Part shown: positions 28,867-36,717 of the stretch, in pieces
Numbering within the stretch: the stretch's first letter is position 1
Layout of the letters: each line of letters opens with the position of its first letter
Assembly: GCA_028288025.1 (NCBI GenBank)
Contig: JAQBOM010000039.1
Location: forward strand, 48,051 to 112,050
From: Mucilaginibacter sp.
GTDB lineage: Bacteria; Bacteroidota; Bacteroidia; Sphingobacteriales; Sphingobacteriaceae
Reading direction: 5' to 3'
DNA length: 64,000 nucleotides
Position numbers and translations under genes: made by a program
Notes under the pieces: generated by a model
Seen by the model: only the letters and a program-made list of their open reading frames with translations
Told to the model about the DNA's origin: nothing
Databases searched by the model: none

Positions 28867-28966
28867 ATAGCAATGATGATTCAGCTGCCTTTGAGCGGTC
28901 CATTTAAAAGTTTTTTATAAAATCGTTTTTTCGATTATAAACCAACATCAGTTATACCCGTATTTT

Positions 28967-30247
28967 ATGACGAGATTTTCCCTGTTCGTTTTATTGATAT
29001 TATCATGCCCTGCCTTTGCACAACGAAAGCATAGCAAAACGTCTCTTTTTCCCAATTACACCGGCCTGGTGATGGCCGGCTACCAGGGATGGTTCCGCGG
29101 CGCCGGCGATGGCTCGGGCGAAGGCTGGGGGCATTATGCTTCAACAGGGAAAGTGGATAGCAGCCACATCCATACCGATCTGTGGCCGGATGTAAGCGAA
29201 TATGAAAAAACATATCCCACAACAATAAAGAACGCGGATGGCACGCCAGCCCGTTTGTTCAGTTCGTGGGATGCCAGCACTACCGATCTGCATTTTAAAT
29301 GGATGAAGGAGTATGGCATCGATGGTGTTTTTATGCAACGGTTTTTTGGCAATGTGCGAACACTTCGAACCAGGCAGAAGGCAAATGTAATATTGAAACA
29401 AGCGTTGAACGCTTCAAAAAAATACGGAAGGGCCATTGCTATAATGTATGACCTTTCGGGTATCAAAGCCAGCGGCGAAGATTGCTCGGCCATTATTGAA
29501 GATTGGAAAGAATTGGTTGACAGTATGAGGATCACCTCGCAGGGCGGAGGTCAAACCTATTTATACCACCATCAAAAGCCCCTGGTAGCCATTTGGGGTT
29601 TAGGTTTCCCCGACCGTTCATACAATATCAGGAACATCGGCGTTGAAAAACTAATTGATTTTTTAAAGAATGACCCTGTGTACGGCGGATGCGCTGTAAT
29701 GCTTGGCGTGCCAACTTATTTCAGGGATTTAAACGTCGATTGTTTGCCTGATGAATACCTGCATCAGCTTATGCGTTCGGCAGATATTGTATTGCCATGG
29801 ATGGTGCAGCGTTTTACACCATTGTTACAGGCCGAAAATGAACGTTACTTGGTTCACGTTAAAAGTGATATTGCCTGGTGCAAAACAAATAAAGTAGATT
29901 ATGTTCCCTGTATTTATCCCGGCTTTAGCTGGTACAACCTGGGTAAAACCGAATTCGGTGGCGCCCCGCCGCTTGGGCAAATACCGCGACAAAAAGGCAA
30001 GTTTTACTGGGACCAGATCAGTGCCGCCATCAAAGCTGGTGCAGGCATGCTGTATGTAGCCATGTTTGATGAAATGGACGAAGGTACAGCTATATTCAAA
30101 TGCACCAATACGCCTCCTTTGGGCAATTTTAAATTACTGGATTACGAAGGTATGCCAACTGATCACTATTTATGGTTAACCGGCAAAGCAGGGGAAATGC
30201 TGAGAGGTAAACTGCCTTTTACTAACAAAATGCCGCTGCGGAACTAA
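28967..30247 (+). CDS. Secreted glycoside hydrolase family 71/99-like protein
   Basis: 426 residues with a signal peptide (SLFVLLILSCPAFAQ). It is a close paralogue of the protein at 5099 (same RKHSKTS start after the signal, VMAGYQGWFRG, NDPVYGGCAVMLGVPTYF, MFDEMDEGTAI). The predicted GH99-type glutamates are E369 and E372. The 100-bp gap after GH2 holds only a weak AATCG/CGATT hairpin at 28921-28936 and no repeat-type promoter, so it probably belongs to the preceding operon. It may act endo on an alpha-linked backbone or side chain; this is inferred from the family. Confidence 0.85.
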   Translation: MTRFSLFVLLILSCPAFAQRKHSKTSLFPNYTGLVMAGYQGWFRGAGDGSGEGWGHYASTGKVDSSHIHTDLWPDVSEYEKTYPTTIKNADGTPARLFSSWDASTTDLHFKWMKEYGIDGVFMQRFFGNVRTLRTRQKANVILKQALNASKKYGRAIAIMYDLSGIKASGEDCSAIIEDWKELVDSMRITSQGGGQTYLYHHQKPLVAIWGLGFPDRSYNIRNIGVEKLIDFLKNDPVYGGCAVMLGVPTYFRDLNVDCLPDEYLHQLMRSADIVLPWMVQRFTPLLQAENERYLVHVKSDIAWCKTNKVDYVPCIYPGFSWYNLGKTEFGGAPPLGQIPRQKGKFYWDQISAAIKAGAGMLYVAMFDEMDEGTAIFKCTNTPPLGNFKLLDYEGMPTDHYLWLTGKAGEMLRGKLPFTNKMPLRN

Positions 30248-30274
30248 AACAGTGCCGGCAATGTTATATGAATA

Positions 30275-30326
30275 TGCAATCGATTGCAATCGATTGCATA
30301 TTTTTGTTTTATACTGTATATCTTTG
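30275..30326 (+). promoter_or_regulatory. Double LacI-type operator overlapping the promoter of regulator B
   Basis: Two copies of TGCAATCGATTGCA at 30275-30288 and 30285-30298 overlap by four bases and form a 26-bp palindrome. A perfect -7 element TATCTTTG lies at 30319-30326, and ATTG at 30293-30296, inside the second operator, is in -33 position (22 bp spacing). A bound LacI-family repressor would therefore occlude this promoter. The same core GCAATCGATTGC occurs at the lacI/xylB promoter and upstream of the - strand susC. Confidence 0.75.
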
Positions 30327-30345
30327 ATGGATAAACAGTATAAAA
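30307..30345. promoter_or_regulatory. Perfect 11-bp inverted repeat around the regulator B -7 element
   Basis: TTTTATACTGT (30307-30317) and ACAGTATAAAA (30335-30345) are exact reverse complements separated by 17 bases that hold the -7 element. A third partial copy, ACAGTATAA, occurs at 30485-30493. There is no U-run, so an operator is likelier than a terminator. The binding protein is unknown. Confidence 0.5.
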
Positions 30346-30544
30346 AGAACGTGGCCGGAAATTATTAAACAGGCAATTAACTATTGGGGTATTGAAAATG
30401 TTAATTATCCTCTTATTTTTGGTTTGAAAATTTCTGAATCTGCTGTTGATAAAAATCAATAGTTTGCCGATGTTATAAGCCTGTACAGTATAAGAACCAT
30501 ACTAAATCAATAAGTTTTGCGTATGGTTGTTGATAAAGATAATA

Positions 30545-33085
30545 ATGAGATTGGTTTCGCGAATTTTTAGGATTTTATTCTGCTTCCTTTTGGTATCCAT
30601 CATATTCGCAAATGATAGTTATGGCCAATCCTATGGAATAACCTTTTCAAGTCATGAGGTGTTTCAGGATAAACGAACAGGTCTTGATCTGAGCCCTGAT
30701 AAAGCACTTTGCCTCGGAGATAATTTTGATCTTTCGTTTGATCTTTCATTCATACCTGACTATAAAACTTATTTCGGTTACATTGTCAGGCTAATTGAAG
30801 ATGATGGCCGCAATATCGACCTGGTTTATAACGCCCAGGTCAGTAAAAAACATTTTAATTTCATTGTGGATGAGCGGTTGTCAAATATTGCTTTTGATAT
30901 TGCCGATGATCAGCTATTTAAGCAATGGAATAATTTGCGCATAAAGTTTGATGCGGAGCATGACAGGATCACCCTTTACACAGGTAAAGCAAGGTTTGTT
31001 GAAACCGGTCTGCATTTGAAAAAAAACAGCTGTTATAAGATACTGTTTGGTATAAATAATTACAAACAGTTCCAAACAACAGATATTCCGCCAATGAAAA
31101 TAAGGGATATCAGGATATCTCAAAATCATCAGCTAAAATATAATTGGCCTTTAAATGAAGTAAGCGGCCTGGTCGCCCATGAGACGGTGGCCCAAAACGA
31201 TGGGGCTGTGCTTAACCCGGTATGGGTTACCGCCATGCACCGCGATTGGCAGCCTGTTCGGGATATTACGGTGAATGGAATTGCCAGTGTAGCGTTTGAT
31301 CCGCAAAAGGAAGAACTTTACATTGTCGGAGCCGATTCGCTGTATACTTATTCGGTAAGCGCTGCTATTTGGAACAATAAAGCTTATAAAGACGGCAAAA
31401 TAGACCTTGACCTGGGAAACCAGTCGGTTTACAACCAATTTAATAAAACCCTTTATAGTTTTTTGCCGGGTCGGAAATTTGTTACGAGGTATAATTTCCA
31501 AAATCATTCCTGGGATAAAAAATTCAGGGCCGGCCCTTTAACGGATTACTGGCATCTGAATAAATTTTTCTCAAAAACGGATACGTCCTTATACTTTTTG
31601 GGCGGGTATGGCCATCTTGTTTATAAAAATAAAATCGAGCAATATCATTTAAATAACGATACCTGGAATGATGTAAAGGCAAAGGGCGATTTTTTTATGC
31701 CGCGATACCTGGCCGGATTGGGATCAACAACCAGAGGAGATACAGTATATGTTTTAGGCGGATACGGCAACAACAGCGGGCAGCAAATATTAGACCCCAG
31801 GAACATATATAACATGATGCGTTTTACTGTAAAAGATAAAACGTTTAAAAAATTATTTGTGCTGAAGGTAAACGGACCCGACTTTGCTTTCGCCAACTCG
31901 CTGGTAATTGACGACCGGACAAAAACCTATTACGGATTAATTTTTCCGCAGCACAAATACAATTCAACCTTGCAATTGATCAGGGGTTCATTAACCAGGC
32001 CTGCTTATGATTTAATGGGCAGCACCATACCATACAATTTTCATGACGTACACTCATTTGCCGATCTTTATTATTGCCCGGGCAGTAAACGCTTTGTAGC
32101 CGTAACTCTTTTGCGGAGTGAAAATAACCAAACAAAGGTTAATATTTATACATTACTAAGCCCCCCTTATGGCATGAACGCCATGCCGCTACAGGCAAAA
32201 AGAACAGTACTATGGTATGTTATTGGCATAGCAGTATTGCTTATAATTATATTATGGATATTCCTGGGTAAAAGGAAAACAAAAGCAGTGAGCCCGGCAA
32301 CTGGCAGGCAAACGGAGCCTGGCAAGCCTGCAAGCGATATAAGGGAATTTAACCAGAATGAACATGTTAAAAATGCCATATTACTATTTGGGGGTTTGCA
32401 GGTATTTGATGCTGACGGAGTAGATATTACCAAATATTTTACGCCACTTATTAAGGAGCTCTTTTTAGTTGTGCTTTTATATTCCATCAGATGGGGACGG
32501 GGTTTGAGTTCGGAAAAATTGAATGAAATATTATGGTATGATAAATCTGCTAAAAGTGCCCGGAACAACCGTTCTGTAAATATTGCTAAACTAAAAGCCC
32601 TGCTTGATAAAATGAGCTATTGCCATTTGTCGAAAGACACAGGTTACTGGAAAATTGATATTGACTACAATCATATGTATGTCGATTATCACAACTACCT
32701 GAATATTGTAAAAGATAAAAAAGACCTTGATATTGAGAAAATTAATTGCCTTTCGGCTATCACACATCGTGGTAATTTCCTTTCAAATATTGAATATGAA
32801 TGGCTTGATACTTTTAAGTCAGAAATTTCAAACGAAGTAATAGACACCTATCTTCATTTTGCCCATTCGGGCAGTACCAATGATCCTGAGTTTTTAATTG
32901 AATTGGCCAACTTTATATTTTCTTTCGATCCGGTTAATGAAGAGGCCATGGTCATTAAGTGCAAAGCTTTATCGGCCCTGGGCAAACATTCGCTGGCCAA
33001 AAACACTTTTGAAACCTTTATTAAGGAGTATAAGGTGATTTACGACGAGGAATTTAAAAAGGATTTCCATTCTGTATTGGAGTAA
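30545..33085 (+). CDS. Membrane-anchored SARP-like transcription regulator with lectin/kelch sensor (regulator B)
   Basis: 846 residues from ATG 30545 (an upstream in-frame TTG at 30527 is less likely). It is a full-length paralogue of the regulator at 158, with signal peptide (RILFCFLLVSIIFANDSYGQS), LamG-like domain, kelch-like blades (YFLGGYG, YVLGGYG), one membrane helix (VLWYVIGIAVLLIIILWIFLG) and a basic KRKTK anchor. The cytoplasmic winged helix contains LNEILWYDKSAKSARNNRSV and TGYWKIDIDYN, and the BTAD domain contains FSFDPVNEEAMVIKCKAL. The two proteins are most alike in the effector half, so they may recognise the same DNA repeats while sensing related ligands. The gene sits directly upstream of SusC, the position usually taken by hybrid two-component or anti-sigma regulators. 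Its promoter carries LacI-type operators. Confidence 0.82.
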   Translation: MRLVSRIFRILFCFLLVSIIFANDSYGQSYGITFSSHEVFQDKRTGLDLSPDKALCLGDNFDLSFDLSFIPDYKTYFGYIVRLIEDDGRNIDLVYNAQVSKKHFNFIVDERLSNIAFDIADDQLFKQWNNLRIKFDAEHDRITLYTGKARFVETGLHLKKNSCYKILFGINNYKQFQTTDIPPMKIRDIRISQNHQLKYNWPLNEVSGLVAHETVAQNDGAVLNPVWVTAMHRDWQPVRDITVNGIASVAFDPQKEELYIVGADSLYTYSVSAAIWNNKAYKDGKIDLDLGNQSVYNQFNKTLYSFLPGRKFVTRYNFQNHSWDKKFRAGPLTDYWHLNKFFSKTDTSLYFLGGYGHLVYKNKIEQYHLNNDTWNDVKAKGDFFMPRYLAGLGSTTRGDTVYVLGGYGNNSGQQILDPRNIYNMMRFTVKDKTFKKLFVLKVNGPDFAFANSLVIDDRTKTYYGLIFPQHKYNSTLQLIRGSLTRPAYDLMGSTIPYNFHDVHSFADLYYCPGSKRFVAVTLLRSENNQTKVNIYTLLSPPYGMNAMPLQAKRTVLWYVIGIAVLLIIILWIFLGKRKTKAVSPATGRQTEPGKPASDIREFNQNEHVKNAILLFGGLQVFDADGVDITKYFTPLIKELFLVVLLYSIRWGRGLSSEKLNEILWYDKSAKSARNNRSVNIAKLKALLDKMSYCHLSKDTGYWKIDIDYNHMYVDYHNYLNIVKDKKDLDIEKINCLSAITHRGNFLSNIEYEWLDTFKSEISNEVIDTYLHFAHSGSTNDPEFLIELANFIFSFDPVNEEAMVIKCKALSALGKHSLAKNTFETFIKEYKVIYDEEFKKDFHSVLE

Positions 33086-33370
33086 CAGGCATTCTCATCA
33101 GCCTATAATTTGTCTGCTTTCTTATCAAAAACTTACTGAATAATTCACGACGTGCTTTTTCCGCGCTTTTAAAAGGTGAGAATGGAGGATAAACACATCA
33201 TATTATTAAGAAAGGTGCATTTAAATGGTTATACAACCCAAACTTAGATGATTACAGAAGAGCGAGTTGGCTCCATATTATAATAAGATTTTAATCTAAA
33301 ATTTGAAAAAACATATAAAAAAGTTTAACGGCGCATAATAATGGTCAAAAAAGGCTTTATTATGCTTGTT

Positions 33371-33417
33371 GTTAATCAATTATTAAACATTTATTAATCA
33401 GCCCCGACTTACTTTAC
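33371..33417 (+). promoter_or_regulatory. Triple 11-bp direct-repeat operator and -7 element, susC-susD-GH99-like-GH92 operon
   Basis: Repeats start at 33371 (GTTAATCAATT), 33382 (ATTAAACATTT) and 33393 (ATTAATCAGCC), 11 bp apart. The candidate -7 element TACTTTAC is at 33410-33417, about one to two bases further from the repeats than at the other sites. This links the SusC/SusD transporter to the same control as the hydrolase operons. Confidence 0.72.
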
Positions 33418-33420
33418 CAT

Positions 33421-33470
33421 CCAATTATACCAATTAAACCAATTATACCAATTTCTTTAAACCAATTAAA
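33421..33470 (+). repeat. Short tandem 9-bp repeats in the susC leader
   Basis: CCAATTATA and CCAATTAAA alternate from 33421: four units in tandem to about 33453 (the last ending TCT), then a further CCAATTAAA at 33462-33470. They lie in the presumed 5' leader, just before the start codon at 33479. Confidence 0.6.
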
Positions 33471-33478
33471 CTTAGAAC

Positions 33479-36400
33479 ATGAGGAAACTTTTATTTACTT
33501 TATTTTTAACCTGGTTAGCATTTAGCAGTTATGCGCAAAACCCGGTTATTAAAGGGCGGGTAACCGATGAGAAGGGCGATCCCCTACCAGGTGTAACCGT
33601 TACCCTTAAAGGAACGCAGCAACGTACCGTAACCAACCCGGATGGTGTATTTTCTTTAAACCTGGGCACTGCCGCCGGAAAAACATTGGTGCTTACTTAC
33701 ATTAGTTTTCAAACCCAGGAAGTAAACATTGCCGGAAAGCAAACGGTTGATGTGAAAATGATGCCTGATTCAAAAAATTTATCAGAGGTTGTTGTTACAG
33801 CGCTGAACATTAAAAGGGAAAAAGCATCCTTAGGCTACGCGGCGCAGAGTGTTAACACAAATGATTTGACTGAGGCGCGTGCCAATAATATCACCGATCT
33901 GCTGGACGGCAAGGTGGCTGGTTTGCAAACTACCACCAGCGGGCAACCAAATGGGTCTACCAGGTTGTTGTTACGCGGTACCAATTCCATCACAGGTAAT
34001 AATCAGCCTTTATGGGTTGTTGATGGGGTTCCTATTGATAATACCGATTCAAACGGACAGGTTGGTAACCTTGACTATGGAAATAATGCCGCAGATCTAA
34101 ATCCGGATGATATTGAAAGTATTGAGGTATTAAAAGGCCCTAACGCTGCTGCTCTATATGGTTCAAAAGCGGCTAATGGCGCTATTTTAGTTACTACAAA
34201 AAAAGGGAAAAAGAGCGCCAGCTTAGGTATCAGTGTTAATAGCAACTGGATGCAAAGCCAGGTTTTGCAGTATCCAGATTATCAGAGTGTATACGGAGAA
34301 GGTGGTAACGACAAGCAGTCAGGTACGCTAGTTGGTGTACTGGGCCAACAGGTTTACCAGGCGGGTACCGGCGGTGGCCGTAATTGGGGGGCGCCTTTAC
34401 TTGGGCAGCCCATGTTAGCTTACAATGGTACACCAACAACCTACTCGCCACACCCTAATGATTACATGAATCTTTATCAAAAGGCTAATACCTACACACA
34501 AAATGTGTCCATTAGCCAGGCAGATGATAAATCTAATATCCGGTTTTCATATACCCGTCTTGATGGTAATGATGTGGTGCAAAAACAAAATCTGACAACC
34601 AAAAATAATTTTCAATTCACTGCTGGAAAAGATTTTACTAAATTTTTGCGTATAGATGCCCGTTTACAATATGTACAGGAACAGGTTAATAATCGTACGT
34701 TCCGGAATGAGTCGCCCCAAAATCCGCTTAATTATTTTAATAATGCGGTAAACAGTATTCCACTTAGCAGCCTTATTCCATGGAAAGACGCAAACGGTAA
34801 CGCTTTTAACGGCGGGGGTAGCGGCAATATTGAAAACCCTTACTGGGATATCAATGAAAACGCAAACCAGGATAATCGTAATACGATAATTGGGGGCATA
34901 ACGGCTACCTTTAAGATAACTAAAGATCTGCAATTCAGGGCCCAGGAATCTATTAACGATTTATGGGGTAACCGCTGGGTATTTATTCAAAAGGGTTCCT
35001 TATCAGCACCAACAGGGTCATACAGCGAGTTTCAGCAAAACAACAAGGTATTTAATACCGAGGGCCTGTTAATGTATAATAAACATATTTCTGATTTTTC
35101 TATCTCGGCAAACTTAGGCGGTAACCTGCGCAATACTAATTATTATAATTCATCAGCAACCGTATCACAATTACTGGTACACGATGTTAAAAATTTATCT
35201 AATAATGCGGGTATTGTAACAGGCACGGAAACACCTCTTGCATCCCAGGTACAATCTGTTTATGGCACCGCATCAGTTGGCTATAAAAACTTTTTATACA
35301 TGGACGTAACCGGCCGTAATGACTGGTCGTCTACGCTTGCCCCGCAAAACTCATCCTTCTTTTATCCTTCAATTAGTGGCAGTTTTGTTTTTACCGAACT
35401 GTTTAAAATACCTCAGAACATCCTAACCTTCGGTAAATTAAGGGCATCTATCGCCAGGGTAGGTAATGACCCGGATCCCTATAATTTATTTTCGCAATTT
35501 AGCTATGGTAACAATTTTAATGGCTTACCTTATGTTCAAATTGACCAAAACAAACTCAAATCCCCTAATTTGAAGCCCGAACAAACCACTTCAACAGAGA
35601 TGGGTGTTGAATTAAAGTTTCTGAATAATCGTTTGTCTGTTGATGCATCAGTATATAAAACAAAATCAGTCAATCAGATACTAACCGGCAATATCGCTCC
35701 TGAAATTGGTTATTTGACTGAGGTTATTAACGCCGGTGAAATTGACAATAAAGGATTTGAATTAACACTGTCAGGTACGCCAATAAGAACAAAAAATTTT
35801 AGCTGGGACGCCACCTACAACTTCTCTATGAACAGGAACATGGTTGTTTCTTTAGCACCCGGAATAACCTCGTTTACAATAGGCAGTCAAACTACTGTAA
35901 ATGTGAATGCCGAAGTAGGGAAGCCGCTTGGTGTTTTGAGGGGTAAAGACCAGGCCTATTCATCTGATGGCCTGCCTATTATAGTGGCATCAACAGGTAT
36001 TGAATATCAAACTCCAAACCAAATCATTGGTAATTTCAATCCCCGCGCGCTTATGTCGTTCGGTTCCACATTCAGATATAAGCAATTTAGTTTAAACTTT
36101 TTGGTTAACAGCCGTATTGGCGGTCAGTTATTTTCAGCCACATACTGGAGAGCTAATACAGCAGGTGCAACTGTAGCATCACTAGGCGGCAGGGATGCTT
36201 TTTTATTCAGTAACGGCGTGTTGGGTGAAACAGGTAACGAACTTGCCGGAACAACCACATTATATAATCTGGCTTACCCGGATGCCAGCCGGGCCAAAGG
36301 CATGCTGGTACCCGGGTATTACCCCGTATTAGGGTCGAACGGTCAACCTCTTTTAGATGCAAAAGGCAATATGATAGCTGATTTGACCAAGCCTAACACC

Positions 36401-36712
36401 CGGTGGGTACTTCCACAAACCTATTGGCAACAAACAGGTAATGATACCCATCTGCTAACGTTTGATGCCACTTATGTTAAACTTTCTCAGGTAATAATAG
36501 GTTATTCATTGCCCCAGTCACTGTTAAGAAAGACCATATTTAAGAATGCTTCAATCTCACTGGTTGGCAGGAATTTATGGTTCATCTACCAGAGAACTCC
36601 TAAAGGGATTGATCCGGAGGCGGCGGCATTCTCCAACAATACACAAGGTGTTGAAGCCGGAGGATCGGCTCCGTACGCAAGCTATGGCATTGACTTAAAA
36701 TTCACATTGTAA
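33479..36712 (+). CDS. SusC/RagA family TonB-dependent outer-membrane transporter
   Basis: 1077 residues. Signal peptide 1-20 (LLFTLFLTWLAFSSYAQ) is followed by a carboxypeptidase-regulatory-like domain (VIKGRVTDEKGDPLPGVTVTL, about 24-100). The plug domain (about 105-240) has the SusC signature motifs LLRGTNSITGNNQPLWVVDG and IESIEVLKGPNAAALYG. The 22-stranded beta-barrel ends in DLKFTL, a normal outer-membrane C-terminus. With the SusD gene 5 bp downstream it forms an outer-membrane oligosaccharide uptake complex. It is the only SusC in the + strand island and so the likely port for products of the surrounding hydrolases, as the shared promoter element suggests. Confidence 0.95.
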   Translation: MRKLLFTLFLTWLAFSSYAQNPVIKGRVTDEKGDPLPGVTVTLKGTQQRTVTNPDGVFSLNLGTAAGKTLVLTYISFQTQEVNIAGKQTVDVKMMPDSKNLSEVVVTALNIKREKASLGYAAQSVNTNDLTEARANNITDLLDGKVAGLQTTTSGQPNGSTRLLLRGTNSITGNNQPLWVVDGVPIDNTDSNGQVGNLDYGNNAADLNPDDIESIEVLKGPNAAALYGSKAANGAILVTTKKGKKSASLGISVNSNWMQSQVLQYPDYQSVYGEGGNDKQSGTLVGVLGQQVYQAGTGGGRNWGAPLLGQPMLAYNGTPTTYSPHPNDYMNLYQKANTYTQNVSISQADDKSNIRFSYTRLDGNDVVQKQNLTTKNNFQFTAGKDFTKFLRIDARLQYVQEQVNNRTFRNESPQNPLNYFNNAVNSIPLSSLIPWKDANGNAFNGGGSGNIENPYWDINENANQDNRNTIIGGITATFKITKDLQFRAQESINDLWGNRWVFIQKGSLSAPTGSYSEFQQNNKVFNTEGLLMYNKHISDFSISANLGGNLRNTNYYNSSATVSQLLVHDVKNLSNNAGIVTGTETPLASQVQSVYGTASVGYKNFLYMDVTGRNDWSSTLAPQNSSFFYPSISGSFVFTELFKIPQNILTFGKLRASIARVGNDPDPYNLFSQFSYGNNFNGLPYVQIDQNKLKSPNLKPEQTTSTEMGVELKFLNNRLSVDASVYKTKSVNQILTGNIAPEIGYLTEVINAGEIDNKGFELTLSGTPIRTKNFSWDATYNFSMNRNMVVSLAPGITSFTIGSQTTVNVNAEVGKPLGVLRGKDQAYSSDGLPIIVASTGIEYQTPNQIIGNFNPRALMSFGSTFRYKQFSLNFLVNSRIGGQLFSATYWRANTAGATVASLGGRDAFLFSNGVLGETGNELAGTTTLYNLAYPDASRAKGMLVPGYYPVLGSNGQPLLDAKGNMIADLTKPNTRWVLPQTYWQQTGNDTHLLTFDATYVKLSQVIIGYSLPQSLLRKTIFKNASISLVGRNLWFIYQRTPKGIDPEAAAFSNNTQGVEAGGSAPYASYGIDLKFTL

Positions 36713-36717
36713 AAATT

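Larger units (their letters stand above)
33086..33478. other. Intergenic region upstream of susC (393 bp)
   Basis: I see no gene or clear terminator after regulator B. The final 110 bases contain the triple-repeat promoter (33371-33417) and a leader made of short tandem CCAATTAWA units. Confidence 0.5.

Noticed and set aside
28921..28936. Terminator after the GH2 at 25240
   Set aside because: Only a five-base-pair AATCG/CGATT stem, with no U-run after the hairpin; too weak to claim.
30360..30400. Triple-repeat operator before regulator B
   Set aside because: ATTAAACAGGC and ATTAACTATT are 12 bp apart with no third unit; the real promoter elements lie at 30275-30326.
33421..33470. CRISPR-like array
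   Set aside because: The units are 9 bp and contiguous without spacers, and no cas genes are present.
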